The notes under the pieces were generated by a model. The model had not been told where the DNA came from, did no database searches, and worked only from the letters and a program-made list of their open reading frames with translations. Positions 11,258 to 21,266 of a stretch of 64,000 nucleotides of DNA are shown piece by piece. The stretch is from Clostridiaceae bacterium (GTDB lineage: Bacteria; Bacillota; Clostridia; Oscillospirales; Acutalibacteraceae): positions 1 through 64,000 of the forward strand of contig JAEEWM010000026.1 in NCBI GenBank assembly GCA_016287385.1, read 5' to 3'. A program made the position numbers and the translations under genes. Numbering within the stretch: position 1 is the first letter of the stretch; every line of letters begins with the position of its first letter.

Positions 11258-13410
11258 ACACAATGACAGACGACGTAAAAGTAAGGGTCGAAAAAATCAT
11301 TTCAAAAATGTCGCTTCGGGCGAAGATAGGGCAGTTGAATCAGCCCGAAACTCCGGTCGGAAGCGAAGCGGAAGAATTCAAAAACGCCGTAAGGCGCGGT
11401 GAAATCGGCTCCGTCTTAATGTCGGTAGGCGCCACCGCCGGCAACGACGCGCAGGGCGAAATAAACGTAGATTTTTATAATGAGCTTCAACGGATAGCGG
11501 TGGAAGAAAGCCCTGACGGTATACCTATACTGTTCGGGCGTGACGTTATTCACGGACACAAGACGGTTTTTCCGATACCGCTCGCCATGGCGGCGTCGTT
11601 TAACCCGGAACTTGTCGGCAAATGCTACCGCGATATCGCGGTTGAGGCGACAAACGACGGAATCCACTGGACGTTTACGCCAATGCTCGATTTATGCCGT
11701 GACCCGCGCTGGGGCAGGATAATCGAAGGCCCGGGCGAAGACCCTTATGTCGGCGCGGCAATCGCGCGGGCGATAGTCGGCGGCGTTCAGGGTGACGATA
11801 TATCAAAGAGCGACAGTATGCTTGCCTGCGCCAAGCATTTTATAGGTTACGGCGCAAGCGAGGGCGGCAGAGATTATCACCGTACGGAAATATCCGATTA
11901 CAGTCTTTACAACTATTATCTTCCGGCTTTTCGCGCGGCTGTTAAAGCGGGCGCGCTTACCGTTATGTCTTCCTTTAACGATGTGAACGGTCAGCCGGTT
12001 ACGTCAAGCAAAAAGTACCTTACGGATATTTTAAGAGATAAAGCCGGGTTTGACGGCTTTGTCGTTTCGGATTACGACGCCGTAACACAGCTCATTAAGC
12101 AGGGCGTCGCCGAAACTCCGGAGCAGTGCGCGGCGCTCTCAATTAACGCGGGACTCGATATGGACATGCACGACAGGTGCTATATCGATTATCTTGAAAA
12201 CGCGGTTAAGAGCGGCACGGTGAGCGAAGCGGTCATCGATGAGGCGGTGCGGCGTGTTCTCACCGTTAAAATAAAAGCCGGACTTTTTGAACACCCGTTT
12301 GCGGAAAGAAAAGAACTTGACCGCACAAGTCATTTGGCTGATGCGCGCGCGCTTGCGACGGAATCGGCAGTGCTCCTTAAAAACGAGGGCGTTCTGCCTA
12401 TCGCAAAGTCGGCAAAAGTAGGGCTGATAGGACCTTTTGCAAACGAGCGCAGGAGCCTGCTCGGCAGCTGGACGCTTGACGGCAAAGCCGAGGAAACGCC
12501 CACCCTCGCCGAGGAAATGCGCAAAGCGGCGGGCGATAAGCTTAACGTTATAAATTCAAGTACGCTCGCGTGGGACAGCACTAACAAAAACATCGCCGCA
12601 AGCGACGTGGTTGTGCTGGCTATCGGTGAGAGTTGGACCGCCACCGGCGAATCACGCGCGGTGTCGGATATTACGATTTCGGCAGACCAGAAGGCGCTTA
12701 TCAAAAAAGCAAAGACCTACGGCAAAAAGACGGTCGGCGTGATTTTCTGCGGAAGACCCATTGCTATGGAGGAAATTTCGGGCGACCTTGACGCCGTGGT
12801 TTACGTCTGGCACGCCGGAAGCGAAGCCGCCGGTGCGGTAAGCGATATACTTTTCGGTGTTTCTTCGCCTTCCGGCAGACTTCCGGTAACGCTGCCCCGA
12901 AGAGCCACCCATATACCGCTTTACTATAACGTCACTTCAAGCGGGCGGCCGGTAGACTGCTATTACGGTGAAAACCCGGGCAACTGCTATGTTGACAGTA
13001 TGCCTGTGCCGTGTTATCCTTTCGGGTTCGGTCTTACCTATACCGAGTTCGAGTATTCCGCCCCGGTATGTGAGTCGGATAAAATATCGCTTTCGGACCT
13101 TGAAGCGGGCAAGCGTATTACGGTATCGGCAGATGTTAAGAATACAGGCGCCGTGACAGCAAAAGAAACGGTACAGCTTTATATTCGCGACGTTTGTGCA
13201 AGTCTTATGCGGCCCATGCGCGAGCTTAAAGGCTTTAAGAAGACTCAGATTGCCTCCGGCGGGACAGTAAAGGTTTCTTTTGATATAGGGTATGATGATT
13301 TGGGCTTTTACGACGAGAGCGGAAACTACGTTGTCGAAAAAGGTAAAATCAAGCTGTTTATCGGTAAAAACTGCTTAACGGAGAATCAAACCGAAATAGA
13401 GATTATTTAG
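11254..13410 (+). CDS. Glycoside hydrolase family 3 beta-glycosidase
   Basis: 'DPRWGRIIEGPGEDPYVGAAIARAIVGGVQG', 'KHFIGYG', 'GFVVSDYDAV', C-terminal fibronectin-III-like domain. Confidence 0.93.
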   Translation: MNTMTDDVKVRVEKIISKMSLRAKIGQLNQPETPVGSEAEEFKNAVRRGEIGSVLMSVGATAGNDAQGEINVDFYNELQRIAVEESPDGIPILFGRDVIHGHKTVFPIPLAMAASFNPELVGKCYRDIAVEATNDGIHWTFTPMLDLCRDPRWGRIIEGPGEDPYVGAAIARAIVGGVQGDDISKSDSMLACAKHFIGYGASEGGRDYHRTEISDYSLYNYYLPAFRAAVKAGALTVMSSFNDVNGQPVTSSKKYLTDILRDKAGFDGFVVSDYDAVTQLIKQGVAETPEQCAALSINAGLDMDMHDRCYIDYLENAVKSGTVSEAVIDEAVRRVLTVKIKAGLFEHPFAERKELDRTSHLADARALATESAVLLKNEGVLPIAKSAKVGLIGPFANERRSLLGSWTLDGKAEETPTLAEEMRKAAGDKLNVINSSTLAWDSTNKNIAASDVVVLAIGESWTATGESRAVSDITISADQKALIKKAKTYGKKTVGVIFCGRPIAMEEISGDLDAVVYVWHAGSEAAGAVSDILFGVSSPSGRLPVTLPRRATHIPLYYNVTSSGRPVDCYYGENPGNCYVDSMPVPCYPFGFGLTYTEFEYSAPVCESDKISLSDLEAGKRITVSADVKNTGAVTAKETVQLYIRDVCASLMRPMRELKGFKKTQIASGGTVKVSFDIGYDDLGFYDESGNYVVEKGKIKLFIGKNCLTENQTEIEII

Positions 13411-13427
13411 TTTTGTGAGGTTACACC

Positions 13428-15605
13428 ATGATTTCATTTCAAAAAAACGTTTTTCATTTGGCTACAAAGAAGACAAGTTATATTATCGGCGTTTTTCACG
13501 GACAACTGCTGAATCTTTATTTCGGCAAACGCCTGAAGAATATTCCCGATATCGGCGATATGCTGACCGTCAGCTATTCAAGAACGTTTTCACCTGTTGA
13601 TATAAGGGCGGACGGCACCGAATACTCAACCGCCGACCTTACCGTGGAATATCCGACGTTCGGCACTGCGGATTTTCGCTCGCCGGCATTTTGTGCGACT
13701 TATGCCGACGGTACCGCCGTTACCCGGTTTGAGTATCAGGGATACGAAATAAGCGAAGGTAAATATTCTCTGCCCGGTTTGCCCGCGGTTTATTCCGAAG
13801 AAGGCGACAGGGTGTCTACGCTTAAAATCATCATGAGCGATGAGGTGGCCGGCGTCACGGCTGAACTTTACTACGGCGTTTTTGAGGATTACAATGCGAT
13901 TACTCGCAGCGTAAAGTTTATTAACAGCGGCGAAAACGCCTTTGATATAACCAGGGCGATGAGCTTAAGCGTTGATTTGCGCCGCGCCGATTTTGATATG
14001 GTAACTCTAAACGGCGCGTGGGCAAGAGAACGTTTGCCCGAACGCGCACCGCTTCGCATAGGCATACAGCAGGTGGCGAGCACGCGCGGCATTACGTCAC
14101 ACCATGAAAACCCGTTTTTCGCGCTGGTTGACGGTAACGCCGACGAGACGTCAGGCGAGGCGTACGGCTTTAATCTCATTTACTCAGGCAATTTTGTCGC
14201 CGGAGTGCATAAGGATAATTATAATTGCGCGCGCGCCTTCATAGGTATAAATCCGCAGAATTTTACCTGGCGGCTTGAAAAAGGCGAGTGCTTTTACACT
14301 CCCGAGGCGGTCGCGGTTTATTCAGACAGCGGTATCGGCGAAATGTCGAGAATATTTCACCGCCTTTACCGTGAACGCCTGTGTAAGGGTAAGTTCAGAG
14401 ATATCCGCCGCCCGGTGCTTATAAACAACTGGGAAGCGACCTATTTCGATTTCAATGAAGAAAAAATAGTTGAAATTGCAAAAACCGCGGCGGGCGTCGG
14501 CATTGAGCTTATGGTGCTTGACGACGGTTGGTTCGGTAAGCGCAACAGCGATAACTGCTCGCTCGGCGACTGGGTTGAGGATCCGCAAAAGCTCCCGAAC
14601 GGAATTAAGGGACTCTCGCAAAGAATAAAAGCGCTCGGCATGAATTTCGGACTTTGGGTAGAGCCGGAAATGGTATCGCCGGACAGCGATCTTAACCGCA
14701 GCCACCCGGACTGGTGCTTGCATATAGACGGCAGAAAATCCACGCTCGGCAGAAACCAGCTGGTGCTTGACCTTACGAGAAAAGATGTAACGGATTATAT
14801 CAAATCGGTATTTGACCGCCTTCTTTCAGACGGAGATATTTCCTATATCAAATGGGATATGAACCGCAGTATGACCGAAGTCGGCTCGGCGGTCGGCGGA
14901 CCGGCGGCACAGGGCAAGGTATATCACGCCTACGTCTTGGGACTTTACGATATTATGGATTATGTCACGAAAAATTATCCCGACGTATTGTTTGAGGGCT
15001 GTTCGGGCGGCGGCGCGAGGTTTGACGGCGGTATTCTTCACTATTTCCCGCAAATCTGGACGAGCGACGATACCGACGCGCTTGAACGCATATATATACA
15101 GTACGGAACAAGTATGTGCTATCCTTATTCGACTATGGGAGCGCACGTTTCAGCCGTACCTAATCATCAGGTGCACAGAACCACGCCTATAAAAATGCGC
15201 GGCGATGTTTCAATATGCGGTCAGCTCGGGTATGAGCTTGATCTCAATAAGCTTGACGAAAAGGATATGGACAGCGTGAGGGAACAGGTAAGCGCTTATA
15301 AGCGGCTTTACGACGTATTCCATACCGGTGATTTGTACAGACTTATGGTGCCGCAGGGCAACAACGCCGCGGTAAACGAGTTCCTAGCAGAGGATAAAAA
15401 CACAGTCATTATCTGCACTTATGTTATGAAAGGTTCGCCCAATATGCCGTACGGTTTTGTCAAACTGCGCGCTCTCGACGCGGACGCGACTTACGAGGAT
15501 GAAAGCGGCATACGTTATACCGGCGAATATCTCATGAATTTTGGGAAAAAGCTTTCCTATAATCATGACTACATAAGCGATATAACCGTGTTCAAAAAAG
15601 TATGA
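13428..15605 (+). CDS. GH36 alpha-galactosidase
   Basis: 'LMVLDDGWFGKRN', 'YIKWDMNRSMTE', 'GCSGGGARFDGGILHYFPQIWTSDDTDALER'. Confidence 0.95.
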   Translation: MISFQKNVFHLATKKTSYIIGVFHGQLLNLYFGKRLKNIPDIGDMLTVSYSRTFSPVDIRADGTEYSTADLTVEYPTFGTADFRSPAFCATYADGTAVTRFEYQGYEISEGKYSLPGLPAVYSEEGDRVSTLKIIMSDEVAGVTAELYYGVFEDYNAITRSVKFINSGENAFDITRAMSLSVDLRRADFDMVTLNGAWARERLPERAPLRIGIQQVASTRGITSHHENPFFALVDGNADETSGEAYGFNLIYSGNFVAGVHKDNYNCARAFIGINPQNFTWRLEKGECFYTPEAVAVYSDSGIGEMSRIFHRLYRERLCKGKFRDIRRPVLINNWEATYFDFNEEKIVEIAKTAAGVGIELMVLDDGWFGKRNSDNCSLGDWVEDPQKLPNGIKGLSQRIKALGMNFGLWVEPEMVSPDSDLNRSHPDWCLHIDGRKSTLGRNQLVLDLTRKDVTDYIKSVFDRLLSDGDISYIKWDMNRSMTEVGSAVGGPAAQGKVYHAYVLGLYDIMDYVTKNYPDVLFEGCSGGGARFDGGILHYFPQIWTSDDTDALERIYIQYGTSMCYPYSTMGAHVSAVPNHQVHRTTPIKMRGDVSICGQLGYELDLNKLDEKDMDSVREQVSAYKRLYDVFHTGDLYRLMVPQGNNAAVNEFLAEDKNTVIICTYVMKGSPNMPYGFVKLRALDADATYEDESGIRYTGEYLMNFGKKLSYNHDYISDITVFKKV

Positions 15606-15624
15606 ATTATAGGAGGTCGAAAGC

Positions 15625-16698
15625 ATGAAAACTACTCCGGCGGTATTTGCGGTAGGGCGCGAATATCAGATAATGGTTCCCGTCAGCGAAAACAGTCTGT
15701 TTTGGGTTGAAACGGGTGGAGAAAGCTTTTATGATGAGCAAAACGGCATAATGCGCTCGATTTGCTCTACACACAGGGTCAGAATTCCCATGGAAGTACT
15801 CGACAGAGCGGGGGAGTACACCGTATGTGAAAGAGCAATAATCGACCGTAAACCGTATTTTCCCGAGACGGCGGAAACTAAGAGAACCACATTCAAATTC
15901 AGACCCGTTCCGAAAAACGGCGCCAGGGTTTATCATATTGCTGATACGCATAATCAGATAGCGGCGCCCGTGCGCGCGGCGGAGCTGTTCGGCAAAATCG
16001 ACCTGCTTATAATGAACGGAGATATCCCCGACCACAGCGGTGATATAGCCAATTACGATACGATATATAAAATAGCCGATGTTGTGACCGCGGGGCAAAT
16101 TCCGATAGTATTCGCGCGCGGGAATCACGATATGCGCGGTTACTTTGCCGAGCTTTTTGCCGAGCATACCCCGAATCTCAACGGCAATACCTACTATACC
16201 TTCAAGGTCGGCAATATTTGGGGATTGGTGCTCGATTGCGGCGAGGACAAGGACGACTCAAACGCCGAATACGGGCTTACTGTCAGTTGTCATAAATTTC
16301 GCGAGCGTCAGACCGATTTTATAAAACAGATTATTGCGAACAAAAAGGATGAGTACAAGGCAAAGGGCGTTGAACACAGAATAATCGTATGCCATAACCC
16401 GTTTACATATATACAGAAGCCGCCTTTTGACATCGAAAAAGAGATTTACGGTGAGTGGGCGAAGCTTATAAAGGATAATATTAAGCCTGAGCTTATGCTT
16501 TGCGGTCACATTCATAAACTGGCGGTTTGTGAAACAGGCGGCGAGTATGACCACCTCGGTCAGCCCTGTACAATGATACTCGGCTCCGATGTGAAGAGCG
16601 ATTTCCACGCGGGACTCGGTTTGGTTTTTTCAAATCCGGTAGAGGCGAGGTTCTATTCAAGCGACGGGACCGTAACGCCTATAAATATTTCAAAATAA
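15625..16698 (+). CDS. Metallophosphoesterase
   Basis: 'HIADTHNQ', 'LLIMNGDIPDH', 'FARGNHDMRG', 'LCGHIHKL' metal-binding motifs. Confidence 0.9.
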   Translation: MKTTPAVFAVGREYQIMVPVSENSLFWVETGGESFYDEQNGIMRSICSTHRVRIPMEVLDRAGEYTVCERAIIDRKPYFPETAETKRTTFKFRPVPKNGARVYHIADTHNQIAAPVRAAELFGKIDLLIMNGDIPDHSGDIANYDTIYKIADVVTAGQIPIVFARGNHDMRGYFAELFAEHTPNLNGNTYYTFKVGNIWGLVLDCGEDKDDSNAEYGLTVSCHKFRERQTDFIKQIIANKKDEYKAKGVEHRIIVCHNPFTYIQKPPFDIEKEIYGEWAKLIKDNIKPELMLCGHIHKLAVCETGGEYDHLGQPCTMILGSDVKSDFHAGLGLVFSNPVEARFYSSDGTVTPINISK

Positions 16699-16711
16699 TT
16701 TATGCAAACTG

Positions 16712-16737
16712 CCGCCGGTACGAAGTGTGACCGGCGG
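16712..16737. promoter_or_regulatory. Hairpin in gap before the dlt-like cluster
   Basis: CCGCCGGT…ACCGGCGG 8-bp perfect stem, no T-run. Confidence 0.4.
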
Positions 16738-16764
16738 AGATTTGAGGCAATAAGGCGGTATTCT

Positions 16765-18267
16765 ATGTATAATGTAATTGACTATCTTGAAAACAGTGTA
16801 AAGGTAAACGGCGATAAAACGGCGGTTATTGAGGAAGAAAAACGGGTCACTTACAGGGAGCTTCGGGATTTCAGCAAAAGCGTCGGCTCTTATTTTATAG
16901 GGCAGGGTGTATTCAATGAACCTATCGTTGTTTTTATGGATAAAGGGATAGATACGCTGATTTCTTTTTTCGGCGCGGTATATGCCGGGTGCTTTTATTC
17001 GCTCGTAAATCCCGAATTTCCGGAAAACCGTATCGAACAGATAAAAAACACCATAAATTCCGGCTATGTAATAACTGACAGCGGCAACGCGCCGCTTGCA
17101 AAAAAGTGTTTTGCCGAACTTACCGTGCTCGATATTGCAAAGCTTAAGAAGCATAAAATCGACGAAAGCGGTATTGCCGCGGTCAAGGAAAAGCATATCG
17201 ATTACGACCCGCTTTACGTCAATTTCACCTCCGGCTCGACCGGAGTGCCCAAGGGCGTTGTCATATCGCACCGTTCGGTAATTGATTTTATCGATAAGTT
17301 TACTGAAATGTTCGGCTTCGTTTCCGATGATATTATAGCAAACCAGGCGCCGTTTGATTTTGACGTTTCGGTAAAGGATATATACTCCGCGATAAGGGTG
17401 GGAGCGACGCTCGTGATAGTGCCGAAAAGGTATTTTTCAAATCCGGTCGCACTGCTCGACTATCTGTGCGACAACTCCGTTACCACGCTTACGTGGGCGG
17501 TATCCGCGCTTTGTCTTATCACGACGTTTCACGGGCTTGATTATAAGGTGCCGTCATGTGTGAACAAGGTGATTTTCAGCGGTGAGGTTATGCCGCTTAA
17601 ACACCTCGGTATCTGGATGAAGCACCTGCCGGACGCTATGTTTGTAAACGTTTACGGACCTACCGAGATCACCTGCAACTGCACGTATCATATAATTGAC
17701 AGAAACAGGTCGTACGAGGATAAAATACCCATAGGCAAACCGTTCCCGAATGAAAGAGTGGTACTGCTTGATGAGGCGGGAAAGCATATCTCCGGTAAAA
17801 ACGAGGTCGGCGAAATATGCGTAATCGGTACGCCGCTCGCGCTCGGGTATTATAATAATAAAGAGCAAACCGAAAAAGCGTTCACCGCCGACGTAAATCA
17901 GACCAACTTCCCGCAAACCGTGTATCACACGGGCGATTTGGGATACTATAACGCTGAAGGCGAGCTTGTTTTCGGCGGCAGAAAAGATTTTCAGATAAAG
18001 TATCAGGGACACAGGATAGAACTTGAAGAAATCGATAAAGCGATGGCGCAGTGTGAGGGCGTGTCCCGCAGTTGTGCGATTTTTGAGCCGGTAAAGGAAA
18101 AGCTTTACGGCTTCTATATCGGCGATATTACCCGGCAGGAATTAAGGCAGAAGTTAAAAGAAGTGCTGCCGGAGTATATGATACCGTCGCCGCTTATAAA
18201 GAAGGATGATTTTCCGATCACCAAAAACGGAAAAATTGACCGCAAAAAGCTTTTGGAGGAAAAGTAA
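16765..18267 (+). CDS. AMP-forming amino-acid:carrier-protein ligase (DltA/adenylation-domain-like, stand-alone)
   Basis: 'FTSGSTGVPKGV', 'YGPTEITCNCTYH', 'YHTGDLG', 'GRKDFQIKYQGHRIELEEID', 'KNGKIDRKKL'; start MYNVIDYL preferred over ORF-track start 16702. Confidence 0.88.
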   Translation: MYNVIDYLENSVKVNGDKTAVIEEEKRVTYRELRDFSKSVGSYFIGQGVFNEPIVVFMDKGIDTLISFFGAVYAGCFYSLVNPEFPENRIEQIKNTINSGYVITDSGNAPLAKKCFAELTVLDIAKLKKHKIDESGIAAVKEKHIDYDPLYVNFTSGSTGVPKGVVISHRSVIDFIDKFTEMFGFVSDDIIANQAPFDFDVSVKDIYSAIRVGATLVIVPKRYFSNPVALLDYLCDNSVTTLTWAVSALCLITTFHGLDYKVPSCVNKVIFSGEVMPLKHLGIWMKHLPDAMFVNVYGPTEITCNCTYHIIDRNRSYEDKIPIGKPFPNERVVLLDEAGKHISGKNEVGEICVIGTPLALGYYNNKEQTEKAFTADVNQTNFPQTVYHTGDLGYYNAEGELVFGGRKDFQIKYQGHRIELEEIDKAMAQCEGVSRSCAIFEPVKEKLYGFYIGDITRQELRQKLKEVLPEYMIPSPLIKKDDFPITKNGKIDRKKLLEEK

Positions 18268-19427
18268 TGCCGAATTACGAAAAAATTGTAAGTGAATTCA
18301 AAACGCCGCTTTATCTGTTCGATACAGATGTGCTTTCAAAGCGTGTCGCATATCTGAACGGCAGGTTTTCGGACAATACCGCGCTGGTTTACGCCGTTAA
18401 GGCAAACACCTTTATACCGCGTGAGATAGAAAGCGACGTCGCCCGGTTTGAAATTTGCTCAAAGGGTGAGTTCGATATCTGTAATAAGCTCGGTATCGAC
18501 AGGGGCAAAATGGTTATATCCGGCGTTCATAAGGACAGACCGAGTATTGAAGAGATGATATCCCTTTACGACGATGTCTTGAAATATACCGTTGAATCGA
18601 TAGGGCAGTACGAGTTGCTTAAAGAGCTTTCCGCAAAATACGGCAGAACGCTGCATCTGCTTATCCGCCTTACTTCCGGCAATCAGTTCGGAGTTAATGA
18701 GGATGAGTTCAGGCGGATAATCAAAGAACATCCCGCGAATATGATAATTGACGGTATAGAGTATTTTTCGGGTACGCAAAAGCATTCCTTAAAGAAAATT
18801 GCCCGGGAAACAGAGAAACTTTACGCGTTTGTGACCGAGGTCGAGCGGGAGTGCGGCATTACGCTCCGAGAAATCGAGTACGGTCCCGGCGCGCCGGTGT
18901 TCTATTTTCAGGATGAAACATTTGATGAGGACGAATACTTTGACGAGCTTAACCGTCAGTTAAGCGTTTTTTCGGATAAAAAGGTTTATATAGAGCTCGG
19001 GCGCAGTATCGCCGCGAGCTGCGGTACGTATTTTACAAGCGTAGTCGATATGAAAACGAACAAAAACGGCAATTTCGTAATTCTTGACGGCGGCATAAAT
19101 CATCTTGTCTATTACGGGCAGACTATGGCTATGAGGGTGCCGTATTTCGAGGTTTACCCCGAAAGGCGGGATGATACCGAAACCTATACTCTTTACGGTT
19201 CGCTTTGCACCGTGAATGATATCATAGTCAAGAGTATAGATGTAAGAAAACTTAAAAAAGGCGACGTTTTTGCTTTTAAGAACGTAGGCGCATATTCCGC
19301 CACAGAGGGCATATCTCTGTTTTTGAGCAGAGATTTACCAAAAATAGTCTTGTATAATCGTGATAAAGGTGCTATAATGATAAGAGATGTCGTGAAAACA
19401 AGCGATATCAATTATCCGGATTATTAA
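18267..19427 (+). CDS. Fold-type III PLP-dependent decarboxylase (Orn/DAP/Arg decarboxylase 2 superfamily, possibly BtrK-like)
   Basis: 'LVYAVKANTF' PLP-lysine motif, 'FEICSKGEFDIC', 'GIEYFSGTQKH', 'GSLCTVNDIIV' catalytic Cys region; TAATG overlap with ligase gene. Confidence 0.87.
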   Translation: MPNYEKIVSEFKTPLYLFDTDVLSKRVAYLNGRFSDNTALVYAVKANTFIPREIESDVARFEICSKGEFDICNKLGIDRGKMVISGVHKDRPSIEEMISLYDDVLKYTVESIGQYELLKELSAKYGRTLHLLIRLTSGNQFGVNEDEFRRIIKEHPANMIIDGIEYFSGTQKHSLKKIARETEKLYAFVTEVERECGITLREIEYGPGAPVFYFQDETFDEDEYFDELNRQLSVFSDKKVYIELGRSIAASCGTYFTSVVDMKTNKNGNFVILDGGINHLVYYGQTMAMRVPYFEVYPERRDDTETYTLYGSLCTVNDIIVKSIDVRKLKKGDVFAFKNVGAYSATEGISLFLSRDLPKIVLYNRDKGAIMIRDVVKTSDINYPDY

Positions 19428-19441
19428 GGGGAGAGGTTTTT

Positions 19442-19672
19442 ATGGAAAGACTTATTGAAATATTAGAGGAGTTAAACCCGGACGTTGACTATAATACCGT
19501 GGAAAATCTTATCGACGGCAGATATCTCGATTCACTGAAAATATTGTCGCTTATTGCCGAAATCGAGGATGAGTTTGATGTGGAGATACCCACTGTTGAG
19601 ATAATTCCGGCAAATTTCAATTCCGCAAAAAGTATGTGGGATCTTATTGAAAGGTTAAAAGACGACGAGTAA
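19442..19672 (+). CDS. Acyl carrier protein
   Basis: 76 aa, acidic, 'YLDSLKILSLIAEIEDEFDVEI' phosphopantetheine-attachment DSL motif. Confidence 0.92.
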   Translation: MERLIEILEELNPDVDYNTVENLIDGRYLDSLKILSLIAEIEDEFDVEIPTVEIIPANFNSAKSMWDLIERLKDDE

Positions 19673-21252
19673 TGTCATACTTTAATCTCGGTGTTTCGTT
19701 TGCCTTTGTTCCTTTACTCGCCGGTGTTTATAATTTAATACCTAAAAAAGCAAGACCTGTATTGCTTCTTATCAGCAGTCTCGGCTTCTTTTTTGTTATA
19801 AGCAGATTCTTAATAGCGTTTTTATTGCTCTCGGTCGTTTCGATTTACCTTATCGCGCTTAAACTCAGCGCGCTTGACGGCAAGCGTGACGAGGTCTTGA
19901 AGACCGCCGAAAAGGGCGGTAAAAAGGAAATAAAGGAAAAATATAAAAAGTATAAAAGACTTTGGGTTGCTTTGGGTGTGGCAATAAACGTTTCGTGCCT
20001 TGTCGCGTTTAAGTATCTTAACTTCTTCGGTATGAACATTTACGGACTCCTTAACGTGTTCGGTGCGGATCTCGAGTTCAAGCCGTTTACGTTTGCCGCT
20101 CCCATAGGCATATCTTTTTATACCTTGCAGGCGCTCGCATATATTTTAGACGTTTACAACGGCAGGGTGAAGGCGGATAAAAATATACTTAAAGTTGCGC
20201 TGTTTTTATCGTTTTTTCCGCAGATAATGGAAGGACCTATCGTTCGATACGGCGATACCGCCGGGGCGCTTTACGCCGGCGAAAGGGTGACCTACCGCAA
20301 TTTCTGCTTCGGATATCAGCGTATTCTTTACGGCTTCTTAAAGAAATTCATTATCGCAGATCGCCTTAATTATCTTGTAAACAATGTGTTCGATAACTAT
20401 ACGCGGTTCAGCGGTACCGCCGTCGCCATAGGCGTGATAGGGTACACCGTTATGCTTTATACGGAGTTTTCCGGCACTATGGACGTCGTAATAGGTATCG
20501 GCGAGGTATTCGGTATAAAGATACCGGAAAATTTCAGACAGCCGTTTTTCTCAAAGAACATTTCCGAGTTCTGGATGCGTTGGCATATAAGTCTCGGTCT
20601 TTGGTTCAAAGATTTTATCTTCTATCCCGTATCGCTCTCCAAAATGGGAAAGAAGATAACCTCCGTAATGAGGAAAAAACTCGGAAACCAGTACGGACCG
20701 CTCGTAGGCGGCTCTATTGCGCTTGCGGCGGTGTGGTTTTTAAACGGCTTGTGGCACGGCGCCGGATACACATTTCTCTTTTACGGTCTGTATCAGTTCA
20801 TAATGATACTGTCCGGCAACCTCTTTGAACCGCTCGTTAAGAAAATCTGCGCTGTATTACATATAAACCGTGAAAATATCGTTTACAGAGTGTTCCAGTC
20901 GGTAAAAATGACCTTGCTCGTGTTTGTGGGCGAACTGTTTTTCTATGCGAAAACCGTTCCGCAGGGCTTTAAAATGCTCGGCAGGATTTTTACAAGTGTA
21001 AAATTCAGCGGAAAAGAAATTCTCTCACTCGGTATGGATAAAAACGATTATCTGATCGTTTTTATAGCTCTTGTGTTTATATTCGTCGTCGGTATACTTA
21101 AAGAGAAAAACATAAACATCAGAGAAGAAATAAGCAAAAAGAATATCGCGGTGAGATGGCTGATTTATTATATTCTCATTCTTTCTATCATTCTTTTCGG
21201 CGCCTACGGTCCGGGTTATGTTCCGGTCGAGCCGATATATGCTGATTTTTAG
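19672..21252 (+). CDS. MBOAT family O-acyltransferase (DltB/AlgI-like)
   Basis: Multi-TM; 'EFWMRWHISLGLWFKDFIFYP' and 'NGLWHGAGYTFLFYGLYQ' (catalytic His); TAATG overlap with ACP gene. Confidence 0.94.
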   Translation: MSYFNLGVSFAFVPLLAGVYNLIPKKARPVLLLISSLGFFFVISRFLIAFLLLSVVSIYLIALKLSALDGKRDEVLKTAEKGGKKEIKEKYKKYKRLWVALGVAINVSCLVAFKYLNFFGMNIYGLLNVFGADLEFKPFTFAAPIGISFYTLQALAYILDVYNGRVKADKNILKVALFLSFFPQIMEGPIVRYGDTAGALYAGERVTYRNFCFGYQRILYGFLKKFIIADRLNYLVNNVFDNYTRFSGTAVAIGVIGYTVMLYTEFSGTMDVVIGIGEVFGIKIPENFRQPFFSKNISEFWMRWHISLGLWFKDFIFYPVSLSKMGKKITSVMRKKLGNQYGPLVGGSIALAAVWFLNGLWHGAGYTFLFYGLYQFIMILSGNLFEPLVKKICAVLHINRENIVYRVFQSVKMTLLVFVGELFFYAKTVPQGFKMLGRIFTSVKFSGKEILSLGMDKNDYLIVFIALVFIFVVGILKEKNINIREEISKKNIAVRWLIYYILILSIILFGAYGPGYVPVEPIYADF

Positions 21253-21266
21253 GGGAAATCTTATAA

